This document shows, piece after piece, positions 27,063 to 34,430 of a DNA stretch of 64,000 bases; the stretch's first letter is position 1, and each line of letters starts with the position of its first letter. A model generated the notes under the pieces. That model was not told the DNA's origin and did no database searches. It worked only from the letters and a program-made list of their open reading frames with translations. The position numbers and the translations under genes were made by a program. The stretch covers positions 1 through 64,000 of the forward strand of contig NZ_JAAVLX010000007.1 of the NCBI RefSeq assembly GCF_013114825.1, written 5' to 3'. The DNA comes from Bradyrhizobium australiense. Its GTDB lineage: Bacteria > Pseudomonadota > Alphaproteobacteria > Rhizobiales > Xanthobacteraceae.

Positions 27063-27527
27063 ATGTATTTCATCGTCAATCTTCTTATCCTGCTGCCCGC
27101 GCAGATCGCCTCCCATTTTTCCTGGGCTGGCCCCCTCATCATGCGGCTCATCGTCGGTTACACCTTCCTGCTTTCTGGCTGGGGCAAATTGACCCATCTG
27201 GAGCAGGTGACCGAGAACTTTATCGGCTGGGGCATCCCGTTCCCGACAGTCCTCACCCCCTTCGTGTCCAGCGTCGAATTTTTCGGCGGCGCCATGCTGA
27301 TCCTCGGCCTGTTCACGCGAATCCCGGCCGCAATGCTGGCGGTCGTCATGGTCGTTGCGATCAGGTCGGCGAAATGGGGCGACGTCGATTCTCTGGAAAC
27401 GCTGCTCGGCTTCGAGGAAGCGACCTACTTCGCTGGTTTCATGTGGCTTGCGATCGCAGGTCCCGGCGCGGCGTCGCTCGACCGGCTGCTCGTGAACGCG
27501 ACCGGACACCGCAAGAAATCAGCCTGA
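27063..27527 (+). CDS. DoxX family membrane protein
   Basis: The 154-residue integral membrane protein has four hydrophobic segments and the DoxX signature around LIVGYTFLLSGWGKL and VEFFGGAMLILGLFTRIPA. DoxX proteins occur repeatedly with DUF692/DUF2063 bufferin-type clusters, though their biochemical role is unsettled. The ATG at 27063 is preceded by AAGGGGG; an in-frame ATG five codons earlier is less well placed. It lies between ccdA and the thioredoxin-like remnant and has its own ECF-type promoter candidate. Confidence 0.88.
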   Translation: MYFIVNLLILLPAQIASHFSWAGPLIMRLIVGYTFLLSGWGKLTHLEQVTENFIGWGIPFPTVLTPFVSSVEFFGGAMLILGLFTRIPAAMLAVVMVVAIRSAKWGDVDSLETLLGFEEATYFAGFMWLAIAGPGAASLDRLLVNATGHRKKSA

Positions 27528-27545
27528 TCTCACGATCCCGTGAGA
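27528..27545. terminator. small hairpin directly after doxX
   Basis: A 7-bp stem (TCTCACG / CGTGAGA) with a 4-base loop starts at the base after the doxX stop codon. It has no U-tract, so it is a weak candidate for a terminator or mRNA stabiliser. Confidence 0.35.
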
Positions 27546-27616
27546 CAGCTGGAAGACTGAGCCCGGATTTTGTGGCACGCGTAGCTCTCGGAACGCCACC
27601 GCCTTCGGGAGCCGCC

Positions 27617-28400
27617 ATGAAACTCGTCCGCCTCGCCGCCTTCGCACTTGCCGCGCTTGCGGCATCACCGTCGTTTGCTTCGGACGGGCCCAAATGGAGC
27701 GACTGGGGCGACGATCTGTTCACCCGCGCGCAGGCCGAACAGCGTTTCGTCATCCTCGATCTCGAAGCGGTGTGGTGCCACTGGTGCCACGTGATGGAGA
27801 AGACGACCTACACCAATCCCGAGGTCAGGGAATCGCTGGGCGCGAAATATATTCCGGTGCGGGTCGATCAGGACGCCAACCCCGATCTGTCGAGCCGCTA
27901 TGGCGACTGGGGCTGGCCGGCGACCATCGTGTTCGGCCCCGAGGGCACTGAGATCGCCAAGATCGGGGGATATATCGAGCCGGAACGCATGCAGGCGCTG
28001 CTCAGGCAATCATCGACGATCCCTCGCCCGGGCCGTCGGTCGGCGAGGCCTTTGAGGTGAAGCCGTCGACCTCCGCCTTCCTTGACAAGGAATAACGCGC
28101 CGCGCGGATGAACAATGTCAACGAATCCTATGAGGAAAAACTCGGCGGCTGGGGCGAAAACCAGAAATACATCGACGCCGACAGCATGGATCTCGCGATC
28201 ACCCGCGCCGACGCCGCCGCGCATCGACAAGAACCTGTATGCGCGACAAAACGGCTTGGCGATCTCAGGGCTTTCGGCCTACTACAACGTCACCGACGAT
28301 CCCCATCCGCCCGGCATCCCAGCCAAACTGTTGAAGCCGCGCTTTCTCAGCGGCACGCGCCCGCGGGCGTCGCTGCTGCGCGCGACGAAATACTCTGGAG
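27617..28400 (+). pseudogene. decayed secreted thioredoxin-like (CHWC) protein gene
   Basis: The first 128 or so codons are intact: a signal peptide (to PSFAS), then a thioredoxin-fold domain with AVWCHWCHVMEKT, related to the DUF255/thioredoxin_7 type. At about 28005 the frame shifts, as if one G of CTCAGGGCA were lost. Coding resemblance continues in the next frame (IIDDPSPGPSVGEAFEVKPSTSAFLDKE), meets TAA at 28093, continues past it (NNVNESYEEKLGGWGENQKYID), and shifts again near 28220 into RIDKNLYARQNGLAISGLSAYYNV. So at least two frameshifts and one stop disrupt it. The truncated 147-residue product (stop at 28060) could still be made. Context: ccdA and doxX upstream, bufferins downstream. 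Confidence 0.75.
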
Positions 28401-28458
28401 CCGCAGGGGTTAGACATGGACGGGATGTCCAATGCAAAAAAGAAAATTTTGAAACTCT

Positions 28459-28484
28459 GTAACCAAATCGCCCGATGCCCCGTA
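28459..28484 (+). promoter_or_regulatory. candidate ECF-sigma promoter of the first bufferin gene
   Basis: GTAACC (28459-28464), 16 bases, then CGTA (28481-28484), continuing as CGTAGCT. The same GTAAC(C/T)-AAA...N16...CGTAGCT arrangement recurs at 28995-29020 in front of the second copy, and the distance to the ATG is about 160 bp here. Confidence 0.55.
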
Positions 28485-28645
28485 GCTGGCTCTGGATGAA
28501 CAATAAGGTCACGGAGACTTGACGTTTCCGGCAAGCCTCCGCGACCCGATTGCCATCCGTCACTTCCCTTGCGTTGTGGGGGTCCGTGATCGAACGATCA
28601 AGGATGCTTGCCGCGTGTCTTCAAACAATCATCGAGGAGATCGTC

Positions 28646-28909
28646 ATGAAGTTGAATTCCAAATCCGGTGCGACACTCGCCGCTGCCGCCGCCACCCTGT
28701 TCCTCGCCGGCTCGGTGCTGGCGACGGTGTCGACGCCGGCAAATGCCGCCCAGGGCAAGTGCATGGCCGGCAATGCCTGCAAGGGCCAGAGCGCCTGCAA
28801 GGGCGCGGCCAATGCCTGCAAGGGCCAGAACGCCTGCAAGGGTCAAGGCTTCTCGGCGACCTCCGAGAAGGCTTGCGCTGCCATGGGCGCCAAGTTCGTC
28901 AAGGGCTGA
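28646..28909 (+). CDS. bufferin-type periplasmic metallophore precursor, copy 1 (BufA2-like)
   Basis: This 87-residue precursor has an N-terminal signal region (positively charged start, then Ala/Leu-rich segment ending near PANAA, residue 35). Its short core carries six cysteines at 39, 45, 51, 58, 64 and 77 embedded in repeated ACKGQ/ACKGA units. Bufferins are RiPPs whose cysteines are modified by a DUF692 (MNIO) enzyme with a DUF2063 partner and then bind copper outside the cytoplasm; both enzymes are encoded just downstream. This copy has QGKC where the second has EGKC. A GGAG site precedes the ATG; the longer frame from 28550 is not supported. An 8-kDa secreted product is expected. Confidence 0.82.
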   Translation: MKLNSKSGATLAAAAATLFLAGSVLATVSTPANAAQGKCMAGNACKGQSACKGAANACKGQNACKGQGFSATSEKACAAMGAKFVKG

Positions 28910-28925
28910 TCGTTCCGATCAGGTG

Positions 28926-28961
28926 CAACGAGGGTCCGGCGCTGCCGGGCTCTCGTTGTTT
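28926..28961 (+). terminator. intrinsic terminator after bufferin copy 1
   Basis: Stem CAACGAG / CTCGTTG (28926-28932 with 28952-28958) encloses a second short stem CCGGC / GCCGG and is followed by TTTCGT. It lies 17 bp after the first bufferin stop codon and should separate the two precursor messages. Confidence 0.65.
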
Positions 28962-28994
28962 CGTCCCGGCGGCTGAAATAAAGTCGGCCCGCGT

Positions 28995-29020
28995 GTAACT
29001 AAACTCAGACCCGCCGCGTA
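28995..29020 (+). promoter_or_regulatory. candidate ECF-sigma promoter of the second bufferin gene
   Basis: GTAACT (28995-29000), 16 bases, CGTA (29017-29020), continuing CGTAGCT as in the site at 28459. It lies 83 bp upstream of the second bufferin ATG and would drive bufA copy 2 with bufB, bufC and the two hydrolase genes. Confidence 0.55.
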
Positions 29021-29102
29021 GCTATCTTCGGGTGCCGTTTGCCGGCTTGAATTATCGCTGCTTGCGGGCGATGCACCCTCACACGTCTTTTGGAGGATAC
29101 AA

Positions 29103-29360
29103 ATGAAGCTGACTTCCAAGTCCGGAGCCGCACTGGCCGCTGCCGCGGCCACTCTGTTCCTGGCCGGCACCACCGTTTCGACCGTGACCTATGCCGCCGG
29201 CGAAGGTAAGTGCGTCGGCGCCAATGCCTGCAAGGGCCAGAGCGCCTGCAAGGGCGCCAGTAATGCATGCAAGGGCCAGAACGCCTGCAAGGGGCAAGGC
29301 TTCTCGGCCATGACCAAGGAAAAGTGCGACGCCGCCAAGGGCAAATACATGCCGTCCTAG
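29103..29360 (+). CDS. bufferin-type periplasmic metallophore precursor, copy 2 (BufA2-like)
   Basis: This 85-residue paralogue of the gene at 28646 has the same signal-peptide layout and six cysteines at 37, 43, 49, 56, 62 and 75. The cysteine spacing (6, 6, 7, 6, 13) is identical to copy 1 although the flanking residues differ. The core starts with GEGKC, the classical bufferin motif, and ends KEKCDAAKGKYMPS. A GGAGG site lies eight bases before the ATG. It is the precursor nearest to the modifying enzymes bufB and bufC, with a strong hairpin in between. Confidence 0.85.
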   Translation: MKLTSKSGAALAAAAATLFLAGTTVSTVTYAAGEGKCVGANACKGQSACKGASNACKGQNACKGQGFSAMTKEKCDAAKGKYMPS

Positions 29361-29373
29361 TGGCGGTCCGATT

Positions 29374-29397
29374 GAGGCCCGGTGTAGGCCGGGCCTC
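29374..29397. promoter_or_regulatory. intercistronic hairpin between bufferin copy 2 and bufB
   Basis: A perfect 9-bp GC-rich stem (GAGGCCCGG / CCGGGCCTC) with a 6-base loop starts 13 bp after the precursor stop and is not followed by a T-run. This is the expected position for an element that lowers enzyme relative to precursor expression. Confidence 0.55.
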
Positions 29398-29449
29398 GTA
29401 TCCATGATAGGTTGACGGCGCAGTTTGAGAGCGTTCGAGCGGAGACGAA

Positions 29450-30355
29450 ATGAACGTCGCAAGCAGATTGCCAGACAGTTCGGCGGCCGCGCTTGCAGAC
29501 CGACCGTCGACATCGGCCAAGCCGTCTTTCCTCGGCTTCGGTCTCGGCCTGCGGCACCAGCATTACGAGGAAATCCTGGGCGGCAATCCGCCGATCGACT
29601 GGTTCGAGGTCATCAGCGAAAACTACATGCTGCCCGGCGGCCAGCCGCTGCGCACGCTCGATCGCATCTGCGAACGTTATCCCGTGGTGATGCATGGTGT
29701 GTCGATGTCGATCGCTTCCACCGCACCGCCAAATTTTGAATATCTGCAGGCACTGAAGGATCTCGCCCGACGCGTCGAGCCGAAATGGATATCGGACCAT
29801 CTGTGCTGGACCGGCGTCCACGGCAAGAACCTGCATGATCTCTTGCCGATCCCCTACACCAGGGAAGCACTCGATCACGTCGTCAGCCGCGTCCAACTGG
29901 TGCAGGATTTTCTTGGCCGCGCCATCGTGCTCGAGAACGTCTCGACCTACGTCCAGTTCAGCAATTCCGAAATGACAGAATGGGAATTTCTCTCCGAGCT
30001 GTCGCGCCGCTCCGGATGCTGGCTCTTGTTCGACGTCAACAACGTCTATGTCAGCGCCTTCAACCACGGCTACGATCCCCTGACTTTTCTCAATGGCATT
30101 CCGGCGGATCGGGTCGTGCAATTTCACATGGCCGGCCACAGCCACATGGGCACTCATATTATCGATACCCACGACCATCCGGTATGCGAGGATGTCTGGG
30201 AGCTCTATGCTGCGGCGTTGAAGCGCTTCGGCCGGGTCTCGACCATGATCGAGCGCGACGACGACATTCCGCCGCTCGACGAATTGTTGCTCGAGGTCGC
30301 CAGGACCCGCGAGATGGCCGGGCAAGTCTTGCTGGCAGGCAGCCGCGCCGAATGA
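29450..30355 (+). CDS. bufB: BufB, DUF692 multinuclear non-heme iron enzyme (MNIO)
   Basis: MNIO enzymes of the DUF692/MbnB superfamily oxidise cysteines of a peptide precursor, here most likely the two bufferins, to sulfur heterocycles. The 301-residue TIM-barrel protein keeps the expected metal-ligand positions: Glu57 region in FEVISENY, His82 in MHGVS, Asp116-His117 in SDHLCW, Glu162 in LENVS, Asp195 in FDVNN, His226/His230/His232 in FHMAGHSH, Asp239-His243 in DTHDH and Glu268 in IERDDD. GGAG precedes the ATG. Its stop overlaps bufC by ATGA. The N-terminal 20 residues are polar and probably disordered. Confidence 0.92.
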   Translation: MNVASRLPDSSAAALADRPSTSAKPSFLGFGLGLRHQHYEEILGGNPPIDWFEVISENYMLPGGQPLRTLDRICERYPVVMHGVSMSIASTAPPNFEYLQALKDLARRVEPKWISDHLCWTGVHGKNLHDLLPIPYTREALDHVVSRVQLVQDFLGRAIVLENVSTYVQFSNSEMTEWEFLSELSRRSGCWLLFDVNNVYVSAFNHGYDPLTFLNGIPADRVVQFHMAGHSHMGTHIIDTHDHPVCEDVWELYAAALKRFGRVSTMIERDDDIPPLDELLLEVARTREMAGQVLLAGSRAE

Positions 30356-31137
30356 GCGACTTCGCCCGACAGCAGGCCGAGTTTCAGCGCGGCATCCTCG
30401 ATGGTGATGATACGGTGCTGGCTGAAATCCTCGACAGCCCGCGGGAGAAGCGCGAGGTGCTGTTCGGCGTCTATCGCTATGCCTATGGCTCGCGGCTGGT
30501 CGAGGCGATGCGCAACGACCATGAACTGCTGCATCTTTATCTCGGCGACGAAATGTTCAACGAGATGGGGCACGCTTACGTCAAGGCGCGCCCGTCCGCG
30601 CATCCGAACCTGCGCTGGTTCTCGCAAGGCTTGCCGCAGTTTCTGAAGTCGGCGAATCCTTACTCAGATCATCCCGTGCTGTCCGATCTGGCCGCGCTCG
30701 AAAAGGCGCTCAACGACGCCTTCGATGCCGCGGAAGGCAAGGTCGTCGAACTGACCGATATGGCGGGCTTTGCGCCCGAAGCATGGTCGGACCTCAAATT
30801 CCAGCCGCATCCCAGCGCATCCAGGCTCGACATCGCGACCAATGCGGCCGCGATCTGGCTCGCGCTCAAGAACGACGAAACGCCGCCGGACGCGACCGGA
30901 CTGCAGCAGCCGGCGCATCTCATGATCTGGCGTCACGACGTAACGCCGATGTTTCGCGAGCTTTCGGCGGAAGAGGCGATGATGTGGGATGAGGCCACGA
31001 ACGGCATTCCCTTCGGCGTGCTCTGCGAAATGCTCGCGACCTATGACGACCCCGACAGCGCGGCGGGCCGAGGCGCCGGCTATCTGCACGGCTGGATCAC
31101 GGCGGGTCTTTTGACAGATGTTTCCGTCGGCTCATGA
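30352..31137 (+). CDS. bufC: BufC, DUF2063 partner protein
   Basis: DUF2063 proteins are the peptide-binding partners of DUF692 enzymes, presenting the precursor to the active site. This 261-residue protein starts at the ATG overlapping the bufB stop (ATGA) and has the family N-terminal helical domain (FARQQAEFQRGILDGDD, FGVYRYAYGSRLVEAM, FNEMGHAYV, HPNLRWFSQGLPQFL). The C-terminal half is a mixed domain ending YLHGWITAGLL. A longer frame from 29980 lies inside bufB and is a shadow. Its own stop overlaps the next gene by 4 bp. Confidence 0.9.
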   Translation: MSDFARQQAEFQRGILDGDDTVLAEILDSPREKREVLFGVYRYAYGSRLVEAMRNDHELLHLYLGDEMFNEMGHAYVKARPSAHPNLRWFSQGLPQFLKSANPYSDHPVLSDLAALEKALNDAFDAAEGKVVELTDMAGFAPEAWSDLKFQPHPSASRLDIATNAAAIWLALKNDETPPDATGLQQPAHLMIWRHDVTPMFRELSAEEAMMWDEATNGIPFGVLCEMLATYDDPDSAAGRGAGYLHGWITAGLLTDVSVGS

Positions 31138-31943
31138 AGAGGAGCGCTCGGCGAATGGGAATAGACACCGATCGCCATTTCATCGAGCGCATGCATTGGG
31201 ACGAAGTCGCGCGGCGCATCGGTAGTGGCGCGGTGGCCATATTGCCGATCGGCGCCGCCGCCAAGCAGCACGGTTTCCACCTCCCCCTCAATACCGATCG
31301 CATCCAGGCCGAATGGCTCGCAGCAAGGATGGCGGAAAACATTGACGCGCTGATCTGGCCGACGCTTACCTACGGCCATTATCCCGCCTTCGTCGAATAT
31401 GCCGGCAGCAGCAGCCTGTCGATTTCCACCTTCGAGGCGCTGGTGCGCGAGATTGCGGGGCAGATTCTCGCCGGCGGATGTCCAAAGCTCGTGGTGCTCA
31501 ACACCGGGATCAGCACGTTAGCCCCGGTCGATCGCGCACTGGCACGCCTCGATAGCGGGCGGATCAGGCATTTGTGGATCCATGAGGGCCCGCGTTATCC
31601 GCGCGTGGCCAGGCAATTGGCCGAGCAGAGCCATGGCAGCCATGCCGACGAGCTGGAAACGTCGCTGATGCTGGCGCTGGCGCCGCATCTGGTCGACATG
31701 ACGCGCGCTGAAGCCAGCCCTGCCCTGAAACAGGAGACGCCGGGCGCATTGACGCCGTCGGATCCGAATTCGCCGAATTACAGCCGCTCCGGCAGCTATG
31801 GCGATCCGACATTGGCAACGTCGGCCAAGGGCGAAGTCTTGCTCGCCGCCATGCTCGACGACCTCCACGAACAGGCCGCCTCGTTCATCGCGCAGGGCCC
31901 GGGCGAGGAGCGGCTGGCCGCGGTCCAAGCCGTGCTGAGATGA
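31134..31943 (+). CDS. creatininase family protein
   Basis: The 269-residue protein has the creatininase/MftE fold signature: ILPIGAAAKQHGFHLPLNTD near residues 36-55, a Gly-rich segment after LVVLNTG, and the metal-site block HADELETSLMLAL. The usual Glu of the ExHGxH motif is replaced by Lys-Gln (KQHGFH), so metal binding may be altered. Family members hydrolyse cyclic amides, and MftE cleaves the mycofactocin RiPP precursor, which makes a role in bufferin maturation or turnover an attractive but unproven idea. It is joined to bufC and to the next gene by 4-bp ATGA overlaps. An ATG at 31155 is an alternative start. Confidence 0.82.
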   Translation: MKRSARRMGIDTDRHFIERMHWDEVARRIGSGAVAILPIGAAAKQHGFHLPLNTDRIQAEWLAARMAENIDALIWPTLTYGHYPAFVEYAGSSSLSISTFEALVREIAGQILAGGCPKLVVLNTGISTLAPVDRALARLDSGRIRHLWIHEGPRYPRVARQLAEQSHGSHADELETSLMLALAPHLVDMTRAEASPALKQETPGALTPSDPNSPNYSRSGSYGDPTLATSAKGEVLLAAMLDDLHEQAASFIAQGPGEERLAAVQAVLR

Positions 31944-32917
31944 AGGTCGCCAGCGCCGTTGCCGCCGCGGTCATTGCGACCTTGCTGGCAAGCGCGATTT
32001 CGTTCCGCGCCGACGCGCAGTCGGAGTATATGCGCGGCAATCGCATGCCTTACGACGCGTTCGACCGCCTGCCCAAAACCGATCTCGAAATAGGCGGCAG
32101 CACCATCCATGTCGCCTTCGCGCCGGGCGAGATGACGCTGCCGAAGGAAAAGCTGCTCGACTGGATCAGGATGTCGGCCCGGGCCGTCACAACCTACTAT
32201 GGGCGCTTTCCCGTCAACTCACTGCGGCTGCTCTTGGTACCTGTCGACGGCGCGCGCATCCGCGGCGGCACGACATGGGGCTATCGCGGCGCCTCCATCC
32301 GCATTCCGCTCGGCCGCGATTCCACGGAAGAAGTTTTGCGGCGCGACTGGGTGATGGTGCACGAGATGGTGCATACCGCCCTGCCCGACATGCCCGACCG
32401 TTACGCGTGGCTGTCGGAGGGGCTGGCCGTCTATATCGAGCCGGTGGCGCGGGTGCAGGCTGGAGACCTCAGCGCGCGGGAAATCTGGCAGGCGATGATG
32501 CGCGACATGCCGAAGGGACTGCCGCAGGCCGGCGACCAGGGTCTCGACAATACCGGCACCTGGGGTCGGAAATACTGGGGCGGCGCGATGTTCTGCCTGC
32601 TCGCCGACATCGAAATCCGCAAGCGCACCAACAATCGCCTAGGCTTGCAGGATGCGGTGCGCGGCGTGCTCGCCGCCGGCGGCAATCATGAGCAGGACTG
32701 GCCGATCGAGCGCATTCTTGCAACCGCCGACAAGGCCGTCGGCGTCGACGTGCTGACGCGGCTTCACAACGAGATGGGGCAAAAGCCGGCGACGCCCGAT
32801 CTCGCGTCGCTGTGGCGCGACCTCGGATTGAAGCGGATCGGCGAAGATCTCGAATTCGACGACACCGCGCCGCTCGCAGCAATCCGCAAGGCGATCACTG
32901 CGGCGCGCGAAAAATAG
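31940..32917 (+). CDS. secreted HExxH metallopeptidase-like protein
   Basis: The 325-residue protein has a signal peptide (to about FRADA, residue 26) and a gluzincin-like zinc site: MVHEMVHTALPD near residues 139-150 with a downstream WLSEGLAVYIE that can supply the third ligand Glu. I do not recognise a named family. It is the last gene of the run bufB-bufC-creatininase-peptidase, each overlapping the next by 4 bp, so it is made together with the bufferin enzymes. Acting outside the cytoplasm, it could trim bufferins or degrade spent ones; this is inference. Confidence 0.75.
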   Translation: MKVASAVAAAVIATLLASAISFRADAQSEYMRGNRMPYDAFDRLPKTDLEIGGSTIHVAFAPGEMTLPKEKLLDWIRMSARAVTTYYGRFPVNSLRLLLVPVDGARIRGGTTWGYRGASIRIPLGRDSTEEVLRRDWVMVHEMVHTALPDMPDRYAWLSEGLAVYIEPVARVQAGDLSAREIWQAMMRDMPKGLPQAGDQGLDNTGTWGRKYWGGAMFCLLADIEIRKRTNNRLGLQDAVRGVLAAGGNHEQDWPIERILATADKAVGVDVLTRLHNEMGQKPATPDLASLWRDLGLKRIGEDLEFDDTAPLAAIRKAITAAREK

Positions 32918-32931
32918 CGGCGCACGCGCCC

Positions 32932-34350
32932 CTATGCCGCCGGCACGATCTTGCCGGGATTGAAGATGTTCTGCGGATCGAGTGCCTGCTTGAGCGCGCG
33001 CATGGCGTCGATCGCCTCGGGGCCGAGTTCGGCCTTGAGGTATTTCTGCTTGCCCTGCCCGATGCCGTGCTCGCCGGTGCAGGTGCCGCCCATCGACTGC
33101 GCGCGCTCGACCAGGCGATGCATGAATTCCTCACCGCGCGCCATTTCCTCCGCGTTGTCGACGTCACAGACCAGCGAGCAGTGGAAATTGCCGTCGCCGA
33201 CATGGCCGACGATCGGCGACAGCAGATTGAGCTGTTTCAGGTCGTCCTCGGTCTCGGTGACGCAATCCGCAAGCCGTGAAATCGGCACGCAGACGTCGGT
33301 CGCCACCACGCCCGCGCCGGGGCGCAACGCCTTGACCGACCAATAGGCGTCATGCCGCGCTTGCCAGAGTTTTGTGCGGTCCTCGGGCTTGGTGGTCCAG
33401 GTGAAATCGCCACCGCCGCATTCCTTGGCGATTTCGCCGAAATTCCTGGACTGTTCGGCGACCTCGATCTCGCTGCCGTGGAATTCCAGAAGCAGCAGCG
33501 GCGTCTCCGGCAGCGTCAGCTTGGAATAGGCATTGCAGGCGCGCACCTGCTCGGAGTTGAGCAATTCGATGCGCGCCAGGGGGATGCCGGTCTGAATCGC
33601 CAGAATGGTCGCCTGGCAGGCGCCGCGCACCGTCTCGAACGAGCAGGCGGCGGCCGCGATCGTCTCTGGGATGCCGCGCAGCTTGATGGTGAGCTCGGAG
33701 ATGATGCCGAGCGTGCCCTCGGCGCCGACAAAGAGATGTGTCAGGTCGTAGCCGGCCGCGGACTTTTTTGCCCGCGTGCCCGTCGTGATGATCTCGCCGT
33801 CGCCGCGCACGACTTTCAGCGCCAGCACGTTGTCGCGCATGGTGCCGTAACGCACCGCATTGGTGCCGGACGCCCGCGTCGAGGTCATGCCGCCGAGCGA
33901 GGCGTCGGCACCGGGATCGATCGGGAAGAACAAGCCCTGGTCGCGCAGATGCTCGTTCAGCGCCTTGCGGGTGACGCCGGGCTGGATCACGCAATCCAGA
34001 TCCTCGGCGTGAACTTCGAGAATCCGGTTCATGTCGCGCAAGTCGATGCAAACGCCGCCGGCGGGCGCATTGACCTGGCCCTCCAGCGAGGTGCCGGTTC
34101 CAAAGGCGATCACGGGCACGCGGTACTTGGCGCAGATCCGCACCACGTCCTGGATATCGGCGGTTTCCTGCGCCATCACCACCGCGTCGGGCGGCTGAGT
34201 CGGCAGCCACGTGGTGGTATGGGCGTGCTGTTCGCGCACCGCCTGCGAGGTGATCAGCCGGTTGCCGAACCGCGCCGCCAGCGCCTCGACCGCGCTTGCC
34301 AGCGCCTGCGGCGCCGGCCGCTGCGTACTACCTGAAATCGTCATCGCCAC
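32932..34350 (-). CDS. FAD-binding oxidoreductase (D-lactate/glycolate dehydrogenase type)
   Basis: The protein belongs to the FAD-linked oxidase family (PCMH-type FAD domain plus FAD-oxidase C domain) that oxidises 2-hydroxy acids. The 472-residue form has the FAD-binding block FGTGTSLEGQVN and PGADASLGGM, then SAAGYDLTHLFVGAEGTLGII. The C-terminal metal/substrate region reads HVGDGNFHCSL and GTCTGEHGIGQGKQKYL. The GTG at 34350 has GGAGG eight bases upstream and is preferred; ATG at 34344 is the alternative. Closest functional analogues are cytochrome-linked D-lactate dehydrogenase or GlcD. It is divergent from a thioesterase gene. Confidence 0.88.
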   Translation of the reverse strand: MAMTISGSTQRPAPQALASAVEALAARFGNRLITSQAVREQHAHTTTWLPTQPPDAVVMAQETADIQDVVRICAKYRVPVIAFGTGTSLEGQVNAPAGGVCIDLRDMNRILEVHAEDLDCVIQPGVTRKALNEHLRDQGLFFPIDPGADASLGGMTSTRASGTNAVRYGTMRDNVLALKVVRGDGEIITTGTRAKKSAAGYDLTHLFVGAEGTLGIISELTIKLRGIPETIAAAACSFETVRGACQATILAIQTGIPLARIELLNSEQVRACNAYSKLTLPETPLLLLEFHGSEIEVAEQSRNFGEIAKECGGGDFTWTTKPEDRTKLWQARHDAYWSVKALRPGAGVVATDVCVPISRLADCVTETEDDLKQLNLLSPIVGHVGDGNFHCSLVCDVDNAEEMARGEEFMHRLVERAQSMGGTCTGEHGIGQGKQKYLKAELGPEAIDAMRALKQALDPQNIFNPGKIVPAA

Positions 34351-34430
34351 GCCAAATTCCTCCCGAATTTGAGCGGACCGTGGCAAAGGATATAAGGGGG
34401 GTCAAGAGCGCGAAACGAACGACGGGATGG

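Noticed and set aside
26873..28060. 395-codon open frame spanning doxX and the thioredoxin-like gene
   Set aside because: Its first two thirds are a shadow of doxX in another frame. Real coding starts at the ATG at 27617 with a signal peptide.
28781..28850. Repeated tgcaagggccag units as a DNA satellite
   Set aside because: They are in frame within the bufferin core, give ACKGQ repeats and are shared by both paralogues, so they reflect protein structure rather than non-coding repeat expansion.
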